From: Channallabes apus | Taxonomy: Eukaryota > Chordata > Actinopteri > Siluriformes > Clariidae | Assembly (NCBI GenBank): GCA_030522415.1 | Contig: CM060125.1 | Span: 27,607,167 to 27,671,166, forward strand | DNA length: 64,000 nucleotides | Reading direction: 5' to 3' | In this document: piece by piece, positions 20,637-31,584 of the stretch | Numbering within the stretch: the stretch's first letter is position 1 | Layout of the letters: the number at the start of each line of letters is the position of its first letter | Notes under the pieces: generated by a model | Told to the model about the DNA's origin: nothing | Seen by the model: only the letters and a program-made list of their open reading frames with translations | The model's database searches: none | Made by a program: the position numbers and the translations under genes

Positions 20637-21218
20637 TGTCATGATTCACGCCCTGTCTGCCCTCTTTTTCCCACACTGTTACTTCTTCATGCTCATATTT
20701 TCCCCTAGCCCGTCATTCGCATTTCCCACGCCCCCGTTTCCGCCCCGTCTGCTCACCTGTTTCTCATTCCCTCCACTGATTACTCCAGCGATTTACGTAC
20801 GCGCTGCTCAGATCGCTGGATTATTCGATTATTTCTTTCATACCTCGATTTTCTCGCGTTTATTTTCTCTTCGGATTTCACGTTGCCAAGCTCGCTCTGT
20901 TTCTCGTTTTCAGTTTCGGTTACTCATCTCGGATTTGTTTTCCTCGTTCTTTGATCTCCCGGTTTTGACCCACACGCTTCCCCTTCTGGTTTTCACCTCC
21001 TCGTCTACGTTTTTGGATTAGACGCCTCGCTCTTTGATCTCCCGGTTCTTGAATCTACGCTTTCCCCTTTGACTACGCCTCCCGCTTTACGTTTTTGCTC
21101 TGACGCCTCGCTGCCTTACTTTTGGTTCCGACTCCGCTTCCGCCCCTCGACCACACCCCCTCTGTCTGCCGTCATCTTCCGCGTTTGAATCCATCACGTT
21201 CCGCACCACCCCGTGACA
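20637..21218 (+). repeat. 5' LTR of sushi-like element
   Basis: Starts TGTCATGATTCACG and ends CACCACCCCGTGACA, 582 bp. Its last ~50 bp are repeated at 24790-24839. Two internal near-repeats (TCTTTGATCTCCCGGTT) occur near 20950 and 21031. Confidence 0.9.
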
Positions 21219-21236
21219 AAATAATCCAGCCACGAC

Positions 21237-22051
21237 ATGGATCCAGCGGATTTTGACCGCATGAGAGCAGCACTGGACTGCTCACTACTAAGCAGTCGCT
21301 CGCTGACGTCACAAGCCAGCTTCAAAGGCTCCAACTCTCTCCAGCGCAATGCGGAGTCTCTAGTTAGCAACGGGAGCCACGCCTCCCAGCCCCTCCCACC
21401 TACGAATGAGATCCAGGTACATGTCGCTCCTTTCTCGCCCAGTGCTCACTGATCTTCAAGCTCCAGTCCTCCACTTTCACCACTGAGTGCTCCAAAGTGG
21501 CATACGTCATTACACTTCTCACAGGACGAGCCCGGGAATGAAGTACTACGCTCTGGGATGCCCATGACCCTTGCTGTTCTAATTACGAGAGCTTCGCCCA
21601 GGAGATGAAGAGGGTGTTTGACCGTTCATGTCATGGAAGAGAGGCTGGATGTAAGCTGCTGAGACTTAAACAAGGCACACGCTCGGCCTACAACTACACC
21701 ATCGAATTCCACACCCTGTGTGATGTGTTTTTGGAAGGCCTAACAGAGACACTCAAAGATGAGCTGGTCTCCCAAGAGCTACCTTCATCCCTCCAGGGGC
21801 TTATAGACTTGGCCAGTCGAGTGGATTCACGTCTCCGCCTTCGTAGATCTACTCAGGGTTCTCCACCCAGATTTTCCCCTCGACCCTCTTCTCCACGAGC
21901 CGACACCCAGGATGAACCCATGCAACTGGACAGAATGCGCATCTCTCCAGAGGAGAGACGACGACGTCGTCGAGTCGAAGGGGCCTGTTTTTACTGCGGG
22001 AAATCGGGTCACCAGCTCAAGAACTGTCCAGCAAAAGGAGGCGCCCTCTAG
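21237..22051 (+). pseudogene. Gag with CCHC zinc knuckle
   Basis: Starts MDPADFDRMRAALDCSL at 21237. The frame breaks at 21452 and resumes with SFAQEMKRVFDRSCHGREAG (capsid-like) at 21590. The C-terminal part reads EPMQLDRMRIS, EERRRRRRVEG and CFYCGKSGHQLKNC, a CX2CX4HX4C knuckle for RNA binding. Ends GGAL at 22051. Resembles sushi-ichi gag. Frame breaks make it inactive. Confidence 0.85.
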
Positions 22052-22074
22052 TTCAGCTGGGAGCACTAGAGGGC

Positions 22075-23170
22075 ATGACTCCAAGAAGGCTCCCAGACCA
22101 ACGCCTGCTCCCTGTTTTCCTCATCTACGAACAGCACACCCACATGGTACAGGTGTTAGTTGACTCAGGATCAGACCGCAATCTCATCAACGCAGCTTCA
22201 GCCAAGGCTCTGGATATCCCCACACTGTCTTTGGAGACTCACCTCAAGGATCAGGCCCTTGACGGGAGCCCGCTCCCATCTATCATGCACAGAACCCCTC
22301 TCGTCAGGCTCAGAATCTCAGGCAACCACACAGATCGGACTTCGCTATTCATCATGGAGGGATCTCACGCTACGATCGTTCTGGGCCTGCCCTGGCTAAT
22401 CTGTCACAACCCACAAATAGATTGGGAGAGGAACTCGATTTTGGCCTGGAGCCCATCATGTTCCATGACCTGCTTACGAGCTGCAGCCAAACCTTGCCTC
22501 AGCCCCGCCCCTGCAGGGGAACTACCAGATCTCACCCACGTCCCCTCAGAATACCATGACCTAAAGGAGGTCTGCAGTAAATTTGTCCCCCCCCCCCCCC
22601 ATCGCCCATACGACTGCGCCATCGACCTGCTCCCGGGCACCACACCACCCAAGGGCCGCCTGTACTCGCTGTCACCCAAAGAACATGAGGTGATGAACCG
22701 ATACATCACGGAGTCCCTGGTGGCAGGGATCATTCGCCCCTCCTCCTCCCGAGTGGGGGCCGGATTCTTCTTTGTGGGCAAAAAAGATGGATCTCTTTGC
22801 CCGTGCATAGATTACAGGGGCCTAATCGAGATCACTGTCAAGAACCGTTACCCTCTCCCACTAATGGCTATTGCCTTTGAACTCCTCCAGGGAGCCAATA
22901 TATTCACCAAGCTCGAACTACGTAATGCATCATTAATCACCTCATCCGCATTCGGGAGGGAGACGAATGGAAGATGGCCTTCAACACCCCAATGGGACAT
23001 ATTGAATACCTGGTGGTCCCCTTTGGCCTGACCAATGCCTCTGCAGTCTTCCAGGCCCTCATCAATGATGTTCTCAAGGACTTCCTCAACTCCTCTGTAT
23101 TTGGTTATCTTGAAGACATCTTGATCTTCTCCTGGGACCTGGAGGAACACCAACACCACGCCCGATAGGT
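22075..23170 (+). pseudogene. Protease and reverse transcriptase (gypsy pol)
   Basis: The protease core VLVDSGSDRNLINAASAK is present (usual DSG-A replaced by DSGSD). RT follows: KEVCSKFVPPPPHRPYDCAI, GRLYSLSPKEHEVMNRYI, GKKDGSLCPCIDYRG, NRYPLPLMAIAFELLQGA, then in a shifted frame [20 protein letters not shown] and [13 protein letters not shown]. The catalytic YLDD is changed to YLED, so polymerase is inactive even apart from the frameshift at about 22940. Ends with a stop at 23166. Confidence 0.9.
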
Positions 23171-23394
23171 GCTTCAGAGGCTACTGGAGAACAACCTGTT
23201 TGTCAAGGCCAAGAAATGCGAGTTCCACTCCACCTCACGACAGGAACTCCAGAGATCCCTGGGCTTCGCCAACTTCTACCGCCGCTTCATCCGGGGCTAA
23301 AGCTCCATAGCTGCCCCCTTAACAACTCTCACCTCCCCCAAGAACCACTTTCACTGGGACCCGGGGGCAGAGAAGGCCTTTACGGAATTTTAAA

Positions 23395-23774
23395 CAACGG
23401 TTCACGTCCGCCCCAATCCTAACCATCCCAGACCCATCACGCCAGTTCATCTTGGAGGTCGACGCTTCCAGGACGTGGGTAGGGGGCATCCTGTCCCAGA
23501 GAGCCCCACACTACACCCCTGCTCCTTTTTCTCACACCGCCTAATGCCCGCTGAAAGAAACTATGGCATCGGTGATCATGAGCTCCTGACCATTAACCTA
23601 GCTCTGGAAGAGTGGAGACATTGGTTAGAGGAGACGGAGGTTCCCTTCATGGTCTGGACCGATCATAAAAACCTCGAATACCTTCAGAGCGCCAAGAGAC
23701 TCAACGCTCGCCAGGCCCGATGGTCCTGCCTTGCCTCCTACCTCCTTGCTCGCTGCCGCAGAACTCGACATTGA
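23395..23774 (+). pseudogene. RNase H domain (gypsy pol)
   Basis: The open part reads [40 protein letters not shown] and [20 protein letters not shown], the classic Ty3 RNase H. The upstream FILEVDAS block is shifted out of frame near 23450-23475. After QARWSC the sequence jumps to the pre-integrase region, so the RNase H end is deleted or frameshifted. Confidence 0.85.
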
Positions 23775-24375
23775 GACCAAGGTGAAGCAAACCCTGACCC
23801 ACGAGCCTGGGCCTAGCAACGTTCCCCCGAAACACCTCTTCATCGCTCTCTCCCTGCATTCCCAGGTCCTGGAGTGGGCCCACAGCTCTAAACTCTCCTG
23901 TCATCCTGGCGTAACCCGCACCTTGGCGCAAACCCAGCAGCAATTTTGGTGGCCCACACTTAAGGAGGATGTCTCCAGCTTTGTTGCTGCATGTGACGTT
24001 TGTGTAAGATCCAAACATACCAATATCAGGCCTCTGCCTACCCCACACCGCCCATGGTCCCACATCGCCTTGGGGCTACCCGCATCTGATGACCACACAT
24101 GCATCATGACAGTGGTGGACCGGTTTTCAAAGGCCGCCCACTTCATTCCCCTGCCACAACTGCCCTCCGCCAAGGAGCCCGCCGAACTCATGGTCAACCA
24201 CGTTTTCAAGCTGCATGGCCTTCCAAGAGACGTTGTCTCGGATCGGGGCCCACAGTGTACCTCTCAATTCTCAAAGGGCTTTTGCAAATTCTTAAAGGGC
24301 TTTTCCACTCCCAGCCTGTCGTCAGGGTTTCACCCCCAATCAAACGGTCAGACTGAGAGTAAGTCCCTCGAGTAG
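23731..24375 (+). pseudogene. Integrase (gypsy pol)
   Basis: Contains the zinc-binding region (HPGVTRTLAQTQQQFWWPTL, CDVCVRSKHTN), then the catalytic core: MTVVDRFSKAAHFIPL (first Asp), VVSDRGPQCTSQF (second Asp) and GFHPQSNGQTE (Glu). The three catalytic residues are conserved. A duplication-like FSKGFCKFLKGF and loss of the normal FW residues are odd. Truncated by a stop at 24373. Confidence 0.9.
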
Positions 24376-24789
24376 TGCCCTTGGTAGAATACACCCACAA
24401 CTCCCAGGTCTCATCATCAACTGGCCTGTCTCCTTTCTAGTGTCGCTTAGGGTATCAGCCACCCCTGTTCCCATCTCAGGAAGTGGAGGTCAACGCCCGT
24501 CTGTCCAAGCCTTCATCCAACGCTGCAAAGAGACGTGACTGCAAGCAAGGAAGACCTTATTGCTGGTCAACAAAAGATACAAGGACCAAGCAGACCGCAG
24601 GCGCTCTTAGGCCCCTAAGTACAGAGTGGGGCAGAGAGTCATGCTATCCACCTAAAGGCCGCCTCTTGTAAACTCTCTCCCCGATACATTGGGCCCTTCA
24701 CCATCACCAAGATTGTCAATCCATGCGCCGTCGGCTCCCCTCTACAATGTGGCGAGTCAACCCCACGTTTCATGTATCCTCGCCCCATG
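24376..24789 (+). pseudogene. Integrase C-terminal / chromodomain-like remnant
   Basis: Frames give LEYTHNSQVSSSTGLSPF, later SPRYIGPFTITKIVN and LPSTMWRVNPTFHVS, the usual integrase C-terminal and start of the chromodomain linker of fish chromoviruses. Broken by several frameshifts and partly deleted; no complete chromodomain is present. Confidence 0.7.
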
Positions 24790-24839
24790 CTGTCATCTTC
24801 CGCGTTTGGATCCATCACGTTCCGCACCACCCCGTGACA
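24790..24839 (+). repeat. 3' LTR, only last ~50 bp
   Basis: TGTCATCTTCCGCGTTTGGA through CACCCCGTGACA repeats the final part of the 5' LTR. The junction with pol is within 10 bp of the integrase C-terminus. As the TSD is intact, the LTR was shortened before or during insertion, or by a deletion that spared the outer edge. Confidence 0.8.
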
Positions 24840-24871
24840 TCCACGGTCCCTGGTTGGACTACAGAGGTTCC

Positions 24872-24902
24872 TAGATGGATGGATGGATGGATGGATGGAT
24901 GG
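24872..24902. repeat. (GATG)n microsatellite
   Basis: Seven to eight GATG units. Confidence 0.97.
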
Positions 24903-24904
24903 AT

Positions 24905-25841
24905 TCTGTGTAATACATTGTCACTGCACTTTTACTTGTCATATTAAAATAGTTGAAACACCACATTTTGTATGGAATTGTGTCCCATCCCTAAAGTTTT
25001 CCATTTACATAAAGTGAATCATGCTGTCACTAAATATTTTGTAACTCTGATGATATTGAAACAAGTTTTTTGTAGGGGAAAAAAAAACAATTCCTAAGTT
25101 TATTATTTTGAAAATGGCTGCATTAAAGCCCCTTGAGACCAGGACCGAATTTGATTGAGGCACAGCATGATATTTGTAAATGAGTCTGAATGACCACTAT
25201 AATAGTATGTCCACTCCACTGCTCTCATGTGAAGCTTATAATCAACCTTGAAGTGTGTGACTCACACTTAATCAGAGATGCACACACCATATTTGCTTAG
25301 TCACTATATTATTTTTAAAACCTTGCTGCTTTTTATAATACACAAGTACAGAATTTTAATGTTTGCTGAAAATCAGGGCAATATTTCAATGTATTCTTAA
25401 CAGTACTTTAGCTCAGTTTTTTATAGTATATATAAAAACCACATAAACAATGTAAAAAGTAATGTCAAATGAACGTTGAACTTGTGCCGATATTACAGAG
25501 ATTATGTTAAAGACTAAGAGTAACAATCATTAGTAAATCACTTTTGTTTTAACATATCTGGGTTTCATCTCTTGTTTATATGCAATCCTGTGCATATTTG
25601 CATATGTGGAATCATGGGAAGAGTTTTTATTTTTGTCTCAATTTTATTTTCTTAATATTACTGGACAGAAAATGTGTGAAATTTCGAAAAAAATTAATTG
25701 TTCTTGTTCTTCTAAGGATTTTTTTTTCCACCATCCAATGCTGTTTGAAAATTGGCAGATGGGTTGGAATCTGCTGCTGTGAGGATGCCTGAGAGTCTGG
25801 GCCTGGGGCTCCTCACATGAGATTTTGCTATATGTATATAC
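24905..25841. other. No gene recognised
   Basis: AT-rich DNA without recognisable coding or repeat content. Confidence 0.5.
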
Positions 25842-26290
25842 TGTCACGGCGTGTGCCTGTGATGTGCTTGCACCCAAATCTATTATCGCTCCTCACTCAC
25901 TCCGTAGGCTCCATAGATAGGTGGCACCCCCTTCTGCAGGGATGGAGCCACCTATTCGGGCCGACTGGAGATAATTAACATGAATAGGATCTCGGGCTTG
26001 CTCCGCATTATAGAAGCAAGGCGCGAAGTTTATTCCGGGGTCCAGGAAGTACGTGATGCTGTGGAGCATAAGAGAGTTGCATGCGAGTGGGGTGATTTGA
26101 TCTCCGCGCAGAGGACAACGCGAGGAATAACTGCGCATGCCAGCTAGGCACTGCCCCAGGACCTGCACGTGCACAACTTTCCTTTCCATCCTTCCTTTCC
26201 TTCCTAATTTTTCCTGAATAAATTATCCTTTTTCCTGTAAGACCTCGCCTCGTGTCCATGCATCATGGTGCCGTCTGTACACCCATTACA
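25842..26290 (-). repeat. Solo LTR, family A, inverted copy
   Basis: Reverse complement of the LTR at 4491-4968 with clear divergence. Plus-strand ends are TGTCACGGCG and ACCCATTACA. ATAC occurs on both outer flanks (25838-25841 and 26291-26294), a probable shortened target duplication. No internal region. Minus-strand ORFs over it are artefacts. Confidence 0.8.
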
Positions 26291-26295
26291 ATACA

Positions 26296-26560
26296 CTGTA
26301 TGTACAGTGGAACCTTGGATTGCGATCATAATTCATTTTGGAAGTCTACTTGTAAGAAGATCTCTGTGTAAAAAATAATGGAAACTCAGACGATTCGTTC
26401 CACAACCCAAAAATATCCATATAAAAATTAATAATACAAAATGTAAAGTAAAAATCAACAAATTAACCTTACCTTTGAAAAGAATCATAGTGCTGTAGTG
26501 TAGCTGTTGTGATTGAGAGCGAGGAGGAGGGAGGCTACTATGTAGGACTTTCTCACACAA
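26296..26560 (+). repeat. MITE-like repeat with CAGTGGAACCTTGG end
   Basis: Begins near CAGTGGAACCTTGGATTGCG, matching in inverse orientation the piece at 10740-10925. Right boundary uncertain. Noncoding. Confidence 0.45.
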
Positions 26561-26609
26561 TTTTTTATATATACTGTATATATTTGTTTGTTTTTATTTT
26601 ATATACGTA

Positions 26610-26998
26610 TATATACACCGCGTTCCAAATTATTATGCAAATTGCATGTAAGTGTCATAAACATTTAAATGTTTAATTTTTAAATTAATCTCATGGATGG
26701 TATTGTGTCTCAAGGCTCTTTGGATCACTGAAATGAATCTCAGACACGTGTGATAATTAGTTATATAATTAGTTTGCCATATAAACCCAATTAACGGAAA
26801 AGTACTGAAGAAGGTTGTTCCATATTATTAAGCAGGCCACAGGTTTCAAGCAATATGGGAAAGAAAAAGGATCTCTCTGCTGCCGAAAAGCGTCAAATAT
26901 TGCAATGCCTTGGACAAGGTATAAGAACATTAGATATTTCATAAAACTTAAGCGTGATCATCACACTATGAATCAAATGCGATGGGGGGGGGGGGGGG
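26610..26998 (+). mobile_element. Tc1/mariner left half with transposase start
   Basis: The terminus GCGTTCCAAATTATTATGCA matches in inverse form the end near 49082 (TGCGTAATAATTTTGAACGC). Inside, an ATG at about 26855 begins MGKKKDLSAAEKRQILQCLG, a helix-turn-helix start of a Tc1-type transposase, with a stop after about 27 codons. The element is cut off after about 380 bp. Same family as the element at 46733-49085. Confidence 0.75.
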
Positions 26999-27309
26999 AT
27001 ATTGAAATTTATCTTAGCTTAGTTGATTGCAATTAATTAAATAAAAAATGTGATTCATTGCCCAGCTCTATGATTTTGGCTTAATTAGCTTAATTACGAG
27101 CCTCGCATAGTTTCTTCTTAAAATGACAATCACTTCCTGAGAATTCATGGCAAAAATGTTTGTACAGATGTGATTCATTTTTTTTTTAGTTGAGTAAATG
27201 CATGATGATGTTTCCAATGTCAATGAGTAATCGTGTTAAATAATTGATATGTGAGTAGAGAAAAATTATTTGATATGTCATAATTGAAATGCCTTAATAA
27301 GCTCACAAG
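26999..27309. other. No feature recognised
   Basis: AT-rich; preceded by a run of G at 26983-26998. Confidence 0.5.
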
Positions 27310-27575
27310 CTTACGGTCAAAAGCTTGTGTTTCCGTAGCCTTTATCTAAACTGAACTCTCTATCATATGACAGTCATAGTGGAATGACATCACAGACCAA
27401 CTTACGATTGTCAAAATGGATGCATAACTTAGAAATTTAAAGCTTATGGCTTATGCAACAAACTTAATGCTTAATGCTTTACTAATGAATAGAACAAGGT
27501 AGAATAAATGAAATAACAAATAAAATAAAATAAACACAACAACAAATTCATAACAAATACGATATGGCTCTTACA
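27310..27575 (-). repeat. Truncated 3' LTR of BEL element
   Basis: Read on the minus strand it starts TGTAAGAGCCATATCGTA (at 27575) and matches the solo LTR at 29359-29779 for about 260 bp, up to CTTTTGACCGTAAGCT. The rest of the LTR (R/U5 side) is lost. A purine-rich AGGGGCTGGAA precedes it, as a polypurine tract should. Confidence 0.8.
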
Positions 27576-27762
27576 TTCCAGCCCCTAATTGACAGGCATG
27601 GAGACTGACAATTACAATTTTTGTTATTATTATTATTTTTTGATAAAGCCATGAAATCAAACATTCTTAACCTTCTAAGACGTTTTCAATCTTTTAAGTG
27701 TGTAATATTTATCTCAGGTGTTTGTATTTGCATGTCAAATTTCGTAACATATTACCACACAT

Positions 27763-29358
27763 TTAACAGTCCATTTCATATATGAGGCACAGCTTGTCGA
27801 TGGGTCTTTCCAGAGTGTTGGTCTTGGTTTTAACTAACACATGTATCACAAGTCCCCTTTTGTCAGGGAACACTTTCGTGATTCTTCCCATGACCCATGA
27901 ATTTCTTGGAGAAGACTCGTCAATTATTAAAACTATGTCTCCAATCGAAAGGTTTTTTCTCTCTTGAAACCATTTTTGACGTTCCTGGAGCAAGGGCAAG
28001 TATTCACGCACCCATCGGTTCCAGAATAGGTCTGATAGGTACTGAACCTGCTTCCACCTGCGACGTGCATAGATGTCTTCCTTTTTGAAAAGTCCAGGGG
28101 GCAGGTTTGGCTGTTTTTTCATCAGCAGCAGGTGGTTAGGTGTCAGAGGTTCCAGATCTGTGGGATCCTCAGAGACAGTAGTGAGGGGTCGGTTATTCAT
28201 TATCGCTTCTACTTCACACATAAATGTATGCAGGCTCTCGTCAGTTAATGTTTGTTCTTTCAGTACTGATCTCAAGATCTTTCTAACTGACCTAATCTGT
28301 CTTTCCCATATTCCGCCAAAGTGAGATCCAGAGGGCGGGTTAAATGTCCACTGTATGTTCCTTTGAGTAAGGAAGCTTTCAATTTGTGACTGATTCCATT
28401 GCTGAATAGCCTCGCGCAGTTCAGTCTCAGCGCCTATGAAGTTTGTTCCATTGTCACTTCGCATCACTGACACCTGACCTCTCCTGCTTATAAAGCGTCG
28501 CATGGCATTCACACAAGAGTCTGTGTCCAGCGAATAGCCGATTTCAATGTGCACGGCTCTTGTTGTCAGACAAGTGAAAAGTACGCCATATCTTTTAACG
28601 TTACTTCTGCCACGTTTGACCTCGAAGGGTCCGAAGTAGTCTACTCCCACATTAGTGAAGGGTGGGTAGTCTGGTATTATTCTGTCGATTGGCAATTCTG
28701 ACATTTTCTGCCCACATGCTTTAGCTCTAGACTCTCTGCATATCACACACCTGGAGAGAAACTGTCTTACGAGTGAGTTAGCAGTCGGAATCCAGTATTT
28801 TTGCCGCAATTCTGAAAGCATGTAATTTCTGCCACTGTGTCCTATCTTGTCATGAATGTCTCTTAATATTAACGTTGTGATATGTGAGTCTTTAGGTACA
28901 ATGACTGGGTGTTTAACGTGCTCTGGCATTGCGGACCTGCCGAGACGTCCTCCGACTCTCAGCAATCCATCCTGTAGTACTGGGTCCAGTTTGGACAAGC
29001 AACTGTTTCTTTTTACAGATGCCTTGCATTTTTGCTGTGTATGAATTCCCTGTTTGAATTCTGCTGCTGCTTCACCCTTTTGCAATGTGAGAATTTCTTC
29101 CTTAAATTTTTGTCTTTGAGTAAACTTAATGATTTTGTTTTCTGCTCTTATTAGGTCTTGACCTGTTAGAGACTTGTGATTTTCTGTCTTTGGGTTATCT
29201 ACTTGTGTTTTGACCCTTTCTGTTTTTTGTTTGAGCATGTCTCTGATGCGAAGGATCCAGGCAACGGATCTTTTTAACTTGTGCCAATCAGAGTGATGAT
29301 TAATCAATTTACTCACTGCATCTGCGTCTGTGCATTTTGTAACGCTCACAATATTCAC
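27763..29358 (-). CDS. BEL/Pao integrase with C-terminal domain
   Basis: About 530 codons are open. In order: zinc-binding region (DIHDKIGHSGRNYMLSELRQ, FLSRCVICRESRAK), catalytic core NVGVDYFGPFEVKRG (first Asp), VMRSDNGTNFIGAETELREA (second Asp) and NPPSGSHFGGIWERQIRSVR (Glu in GIWERQ), then MNNRPLTTVSEDP and the C-terminal LSIGDIVLIIDESSPRNSWV. Catalytic residues all present. The annotated 5' end is artificial: the frame continued into RNase H before a solo LTR inserted at 29358/29780. Integrates cDNA into the genome; activity doubtful without the rest of pol. Confidence 0.93.
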   Translation of the reverse strand: MNIVSVTKCTDADAVSKLINHHSDWHKLKRSVAWILRIRDMLKQKTERVKTQVDNPKTENHKSLTGQDLIRAENKIIKFTQRQKFKEEILTLQKGEAAAEFKQGIHTQQKCKASVKRNSCLSKLDPVLQDGLLRVGGRLGRSAMPEHVKHPVIVPKDSHITTLILRDIHDKIGHSGRNYMLSELRQKYWIPTANSLVRQFLSRCVICRESRAKACGQKMSELPIDRIIPDYPPFTNVGVDYFGPFEVKRGRSNVKRYGVLFTCLTTRAVHIEIGYSLDTDSCVNAMRRFISRRGQVSVMRSDNGTNFIGAETELREAIQQWNQSQIESFLTQRNIQWTFNPPSGSHFGGIWERQIRSVRKILRSVLKEQTLTDESLHTFMCEVEAIMNNRPLTTVSEDPTDLEPLTPNHLLLMKKQPNLPPGLFKKEDIYARRRWKQVQYLSDLFWNRWVREYLPLLQERQKWFQERKNLSIGDIVLIIDESSPRNSWVMGRITKVFPDKRGLVIHVLVKTKTNTLERPIDKLCLIYEMDC

Positions 29359-29779
29359 TGTAAGTGCCATATCGCACGTGTTATGAAGTTGTTGTGTTTA
29401 TTTTATTTTATTTTACTTGCTGTTATTTCATTTATTCTACCTTGTTCTATTCAGTAGTAAAGCATTAAGCATTAAGTTCGTTACATCAGCCATAAGCTTT
29501 AAATTTCTTAGTCATGCATCATAAGTTGACAATCGTAGGTTGGTCTGTGATGTCATTCTACTATTACATGCATTTGTGTGACTGTCATATGTTAGAAAGC
29601 TCAGTATAGATTTGGAAGGCTACGGAAACACAAGCTTTTGACCGTCAGCTAATGAGAGCTCCCGGTAAGCTGACAAATAATCGACAAAAGACAAAGAGAT
29701 CGGACTTCTGTCATGTGAGTGAAACTTTAAGACATTAGCTACGCGTCAAAACTAGTGAAATAAGCCAACCGCATCTACA
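29359..29779 (+). repeat. BEL-family solo LTR inside pol, 5-bp TSD
   Basis: Begins TGTAAGTGCCATATCG and ends ACCGCATCTACA. Flanked by TTCAC on both sides (29354-29358 and 29780-29784). Opposite orientation to the BEL element it sits in. Without LTR and one TSD copy the pol frame is continuous from RNase H into integrase, so the host element was open here when hit. Closest to the element's own 3' LTR in the middle portion. Confidence 0.9.
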
Positions 29780-29784
29780 TTCAC

Positions 29785-30369
29785 TAAAGCTGAGAGTTTA
29801 ATTTCATCATCATTTTCATCAAAATTTTCTTTTATTGATGTGTCATGAATATTTTCAGGCCATTTGCACTCTGCTTCTTTGAGAAAGGAGGGACCATGGA
29901 TCCAGTTAACATTTTTCATGAACTTTTCACAGGATACCCCCCTGGAGGCAGAATCAGCTGGGTTTTTTGAGGTATTAATGTACCTCCATTGCTGTGACTT
30001 GGTTGACTCTCTTATAATGGCGATTCTTTTGGCCACGAAGGTTTTAAAACGAAGTGTTTCGTTATCAATGTATCTCAAAACAGTTGTACTGTCAGTCCAA
30101 AACATAGAGTCCAGCAATTTCAATTCTAGCTGTTCTTTCAATATTTTGTCATTTTTTACAGCGACCACTGCCGCAGTCAGTTCCATTCGTGGAATGGTGG
30201 TTTGTTTCAGGGGTGCTACACGGGAATTCCCCATCATGAATGCACAATGTGTAAGTCCATCAGCGTTTACTAACCTGAGGTATGAGACAGCTCCGTATCC
30301 CATTTCACTTGCATCCGAGAAGTGATGAAGTTGTGCTGTAGCTGTAACTCCGAAGTCGGCGTTTTCCAT
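29785..30369 (-). CDS. BEL/Pao RNase H domain
   Basis: The ORF starts artificially at 30369 and reads [20 protein letters not shown] (first Asp of RNase H), [18 protein letters not shown] (Glu), [20 protein letters not shown] (Asp) and [20 protein letters not shown] (Asp). These are the four acidic positions of the BEL RNase H. It leads directly toward integrase but is cut by the solo LTR at 29779. Upstream it is linked to RT with a small frame change near 30370. Confidence 0.9.
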
Positions 30370-30956
30370 GCCGTTGCAAACTGCTCGGGAATGTCATCAT
30401 CCCAGGCTAGTTTTTCTTTACATAACTGTTGCATTAGAGTTTTGGCTGGCAGTATGACAGGCGCGAGAAACCCTAAGGGGTCATAAATCGAACTAGTAAT
30501 TGACAGGATTCCTCGTCTTGTCACAGGTCGTTCCTTTAAACTAATCTTAAACTTGAACATGTCTGAGTTAATGCACCACAGCACCCCCAGAGCTCTCTCT
30601 ATGGGCAGTGCATCTTTACTCAAGTCTAAGTCTCTCATGTCTTTGCTCCTTTCGCTCTCAGGAATGACAGTCAGTAGGGCACGGCTATTGTTTGCCCATT
30701 TAGTGAGGTTGAACCCTCCACTTGCACAGAGACTTGTGAGATCATTGTATAGGGCGACTGCTTGGTCATGACTCGAAATGGATTTCAGGCAGTCATCTAC
30801 ATAAAGGTTTTTAAGCACTGTATTGACTGCCACAGCAGATGCATTGCTGTGGTTTTCTTCTGCTGTCTTTCTGAGGGCGAAGTTAGCAACACTAGGCGAC
30901 GATTTTGCACAGAACAGATGAACTACCATTTTATATTCGATTAAGTTTTGGTTCAC
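30270..30956 (-). pseudogene. BEL/Pao reverse transcriptase, palm/thumb
   Basis: Reads [40 protein letters not shown] (YVDD polymerase active site intact) and [20 protein letters not shown], a block characteristic of BEL/Pao. The last ~100 bp are out of frame with the downstream RNase H. The fingers region upstream is in 30957-31584, with stops. Confidence 0.9.
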
Positions 30957-31584
30957 ATCTCAGTTCGGCCACCATAAGAAGCGCAGCAGATCTGTGTCCT
31001 TCTCGGGGACTCTCACTTGATAGTACATGGCCTCCACGTCTGCCATCATGGCAATTTATTCCTGTCTAAAGCGTGTGAGCACACCAATGAGTGAGTTTAA
31101 GTATGGTCCTTGTAGGAGCTCACTGTTTAGTGACAGCACAGTTGAAAACCACGCTTAGTTTATTCTTTTGAGGATGATAGACGCCATGATGCAGTATGTA
31201 CCACACCTGACCGCCTTGGCGGTTTACGTGATGTGTAGGGACCCTGACTGCATGACCCTTTTTTAGCATGTCACTCATGAAGTTTGTATACTCCTCGTGA
31301 AAGGAGCTGTTGCTGCTAAGTTTTCATTTAAGGTTTAATGCACGTTGCATAGCTGCATTTCGGTTGTTGGGCATTTGAACGGACGCTTTCTTAAGTGGGA
31401 GGCCGATGTAGAAGTGATTGTCTATGAACTGCAGGGAGTTATTAACGAGGTTTAAGAACTGATATGTGACATCTCTGCCTTGTCATCGCAATTTCGTTCG
31501 GGAAAATCATGGTTATATTGCTCTATCAGCATTCGTTCTACACTTTCAATGGAGGTTCGGTTAACTGTAACGGTCACTGGTTTG
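30957..31584 (-). pseudogene. BEL/Pao reverse transcriptase, fingers, decayed
   Basis: Minus-strand frames give ESVERMLIEQYNHDFPE, GPYLNSLIGVLTRFRQE and [20 protein letters not shown] followed by RFLWWPN, all typical of the BEL RT N-terminal half, where the block after FRQE normally carries the first catalytic Asp (here MADVEAM). Interrupted by stops and frameshifts; the 5' part is separated from protease by the hAT MITE. Confidence 0.8.

Larger units (their letters stand above)
20637..24839 (+). mobile_element. Sushi-like Ty3/gypsy retrotransposon, decayed
   Basis: The order is 5' LTR, gag with CCHC knuckle, protease, reverse transcriptase, RNase H, integrase, chromodomain-like C-terminus and a truncated 3' LTR. 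Flanking TCCAC duplications (20632-20636 and 24840-24844) mark the insertion. The zinc knuckle and preceding EPMQLDRMRIS..EERRRRR stretch resemble the sushi-ichi group of fish chromoviruses, from which mammalian PEG10/RTL1 derive. Multiple frameshifts and stops; not functional. Confidence 0.9.

Noticed and set aside
20539..21021. 160-codon ORF at the gypsy 5' LTR
   Set aside because: Overlaps the LTR, pyrimidine-rich, Phe/Ser-rich; no protein family signature.
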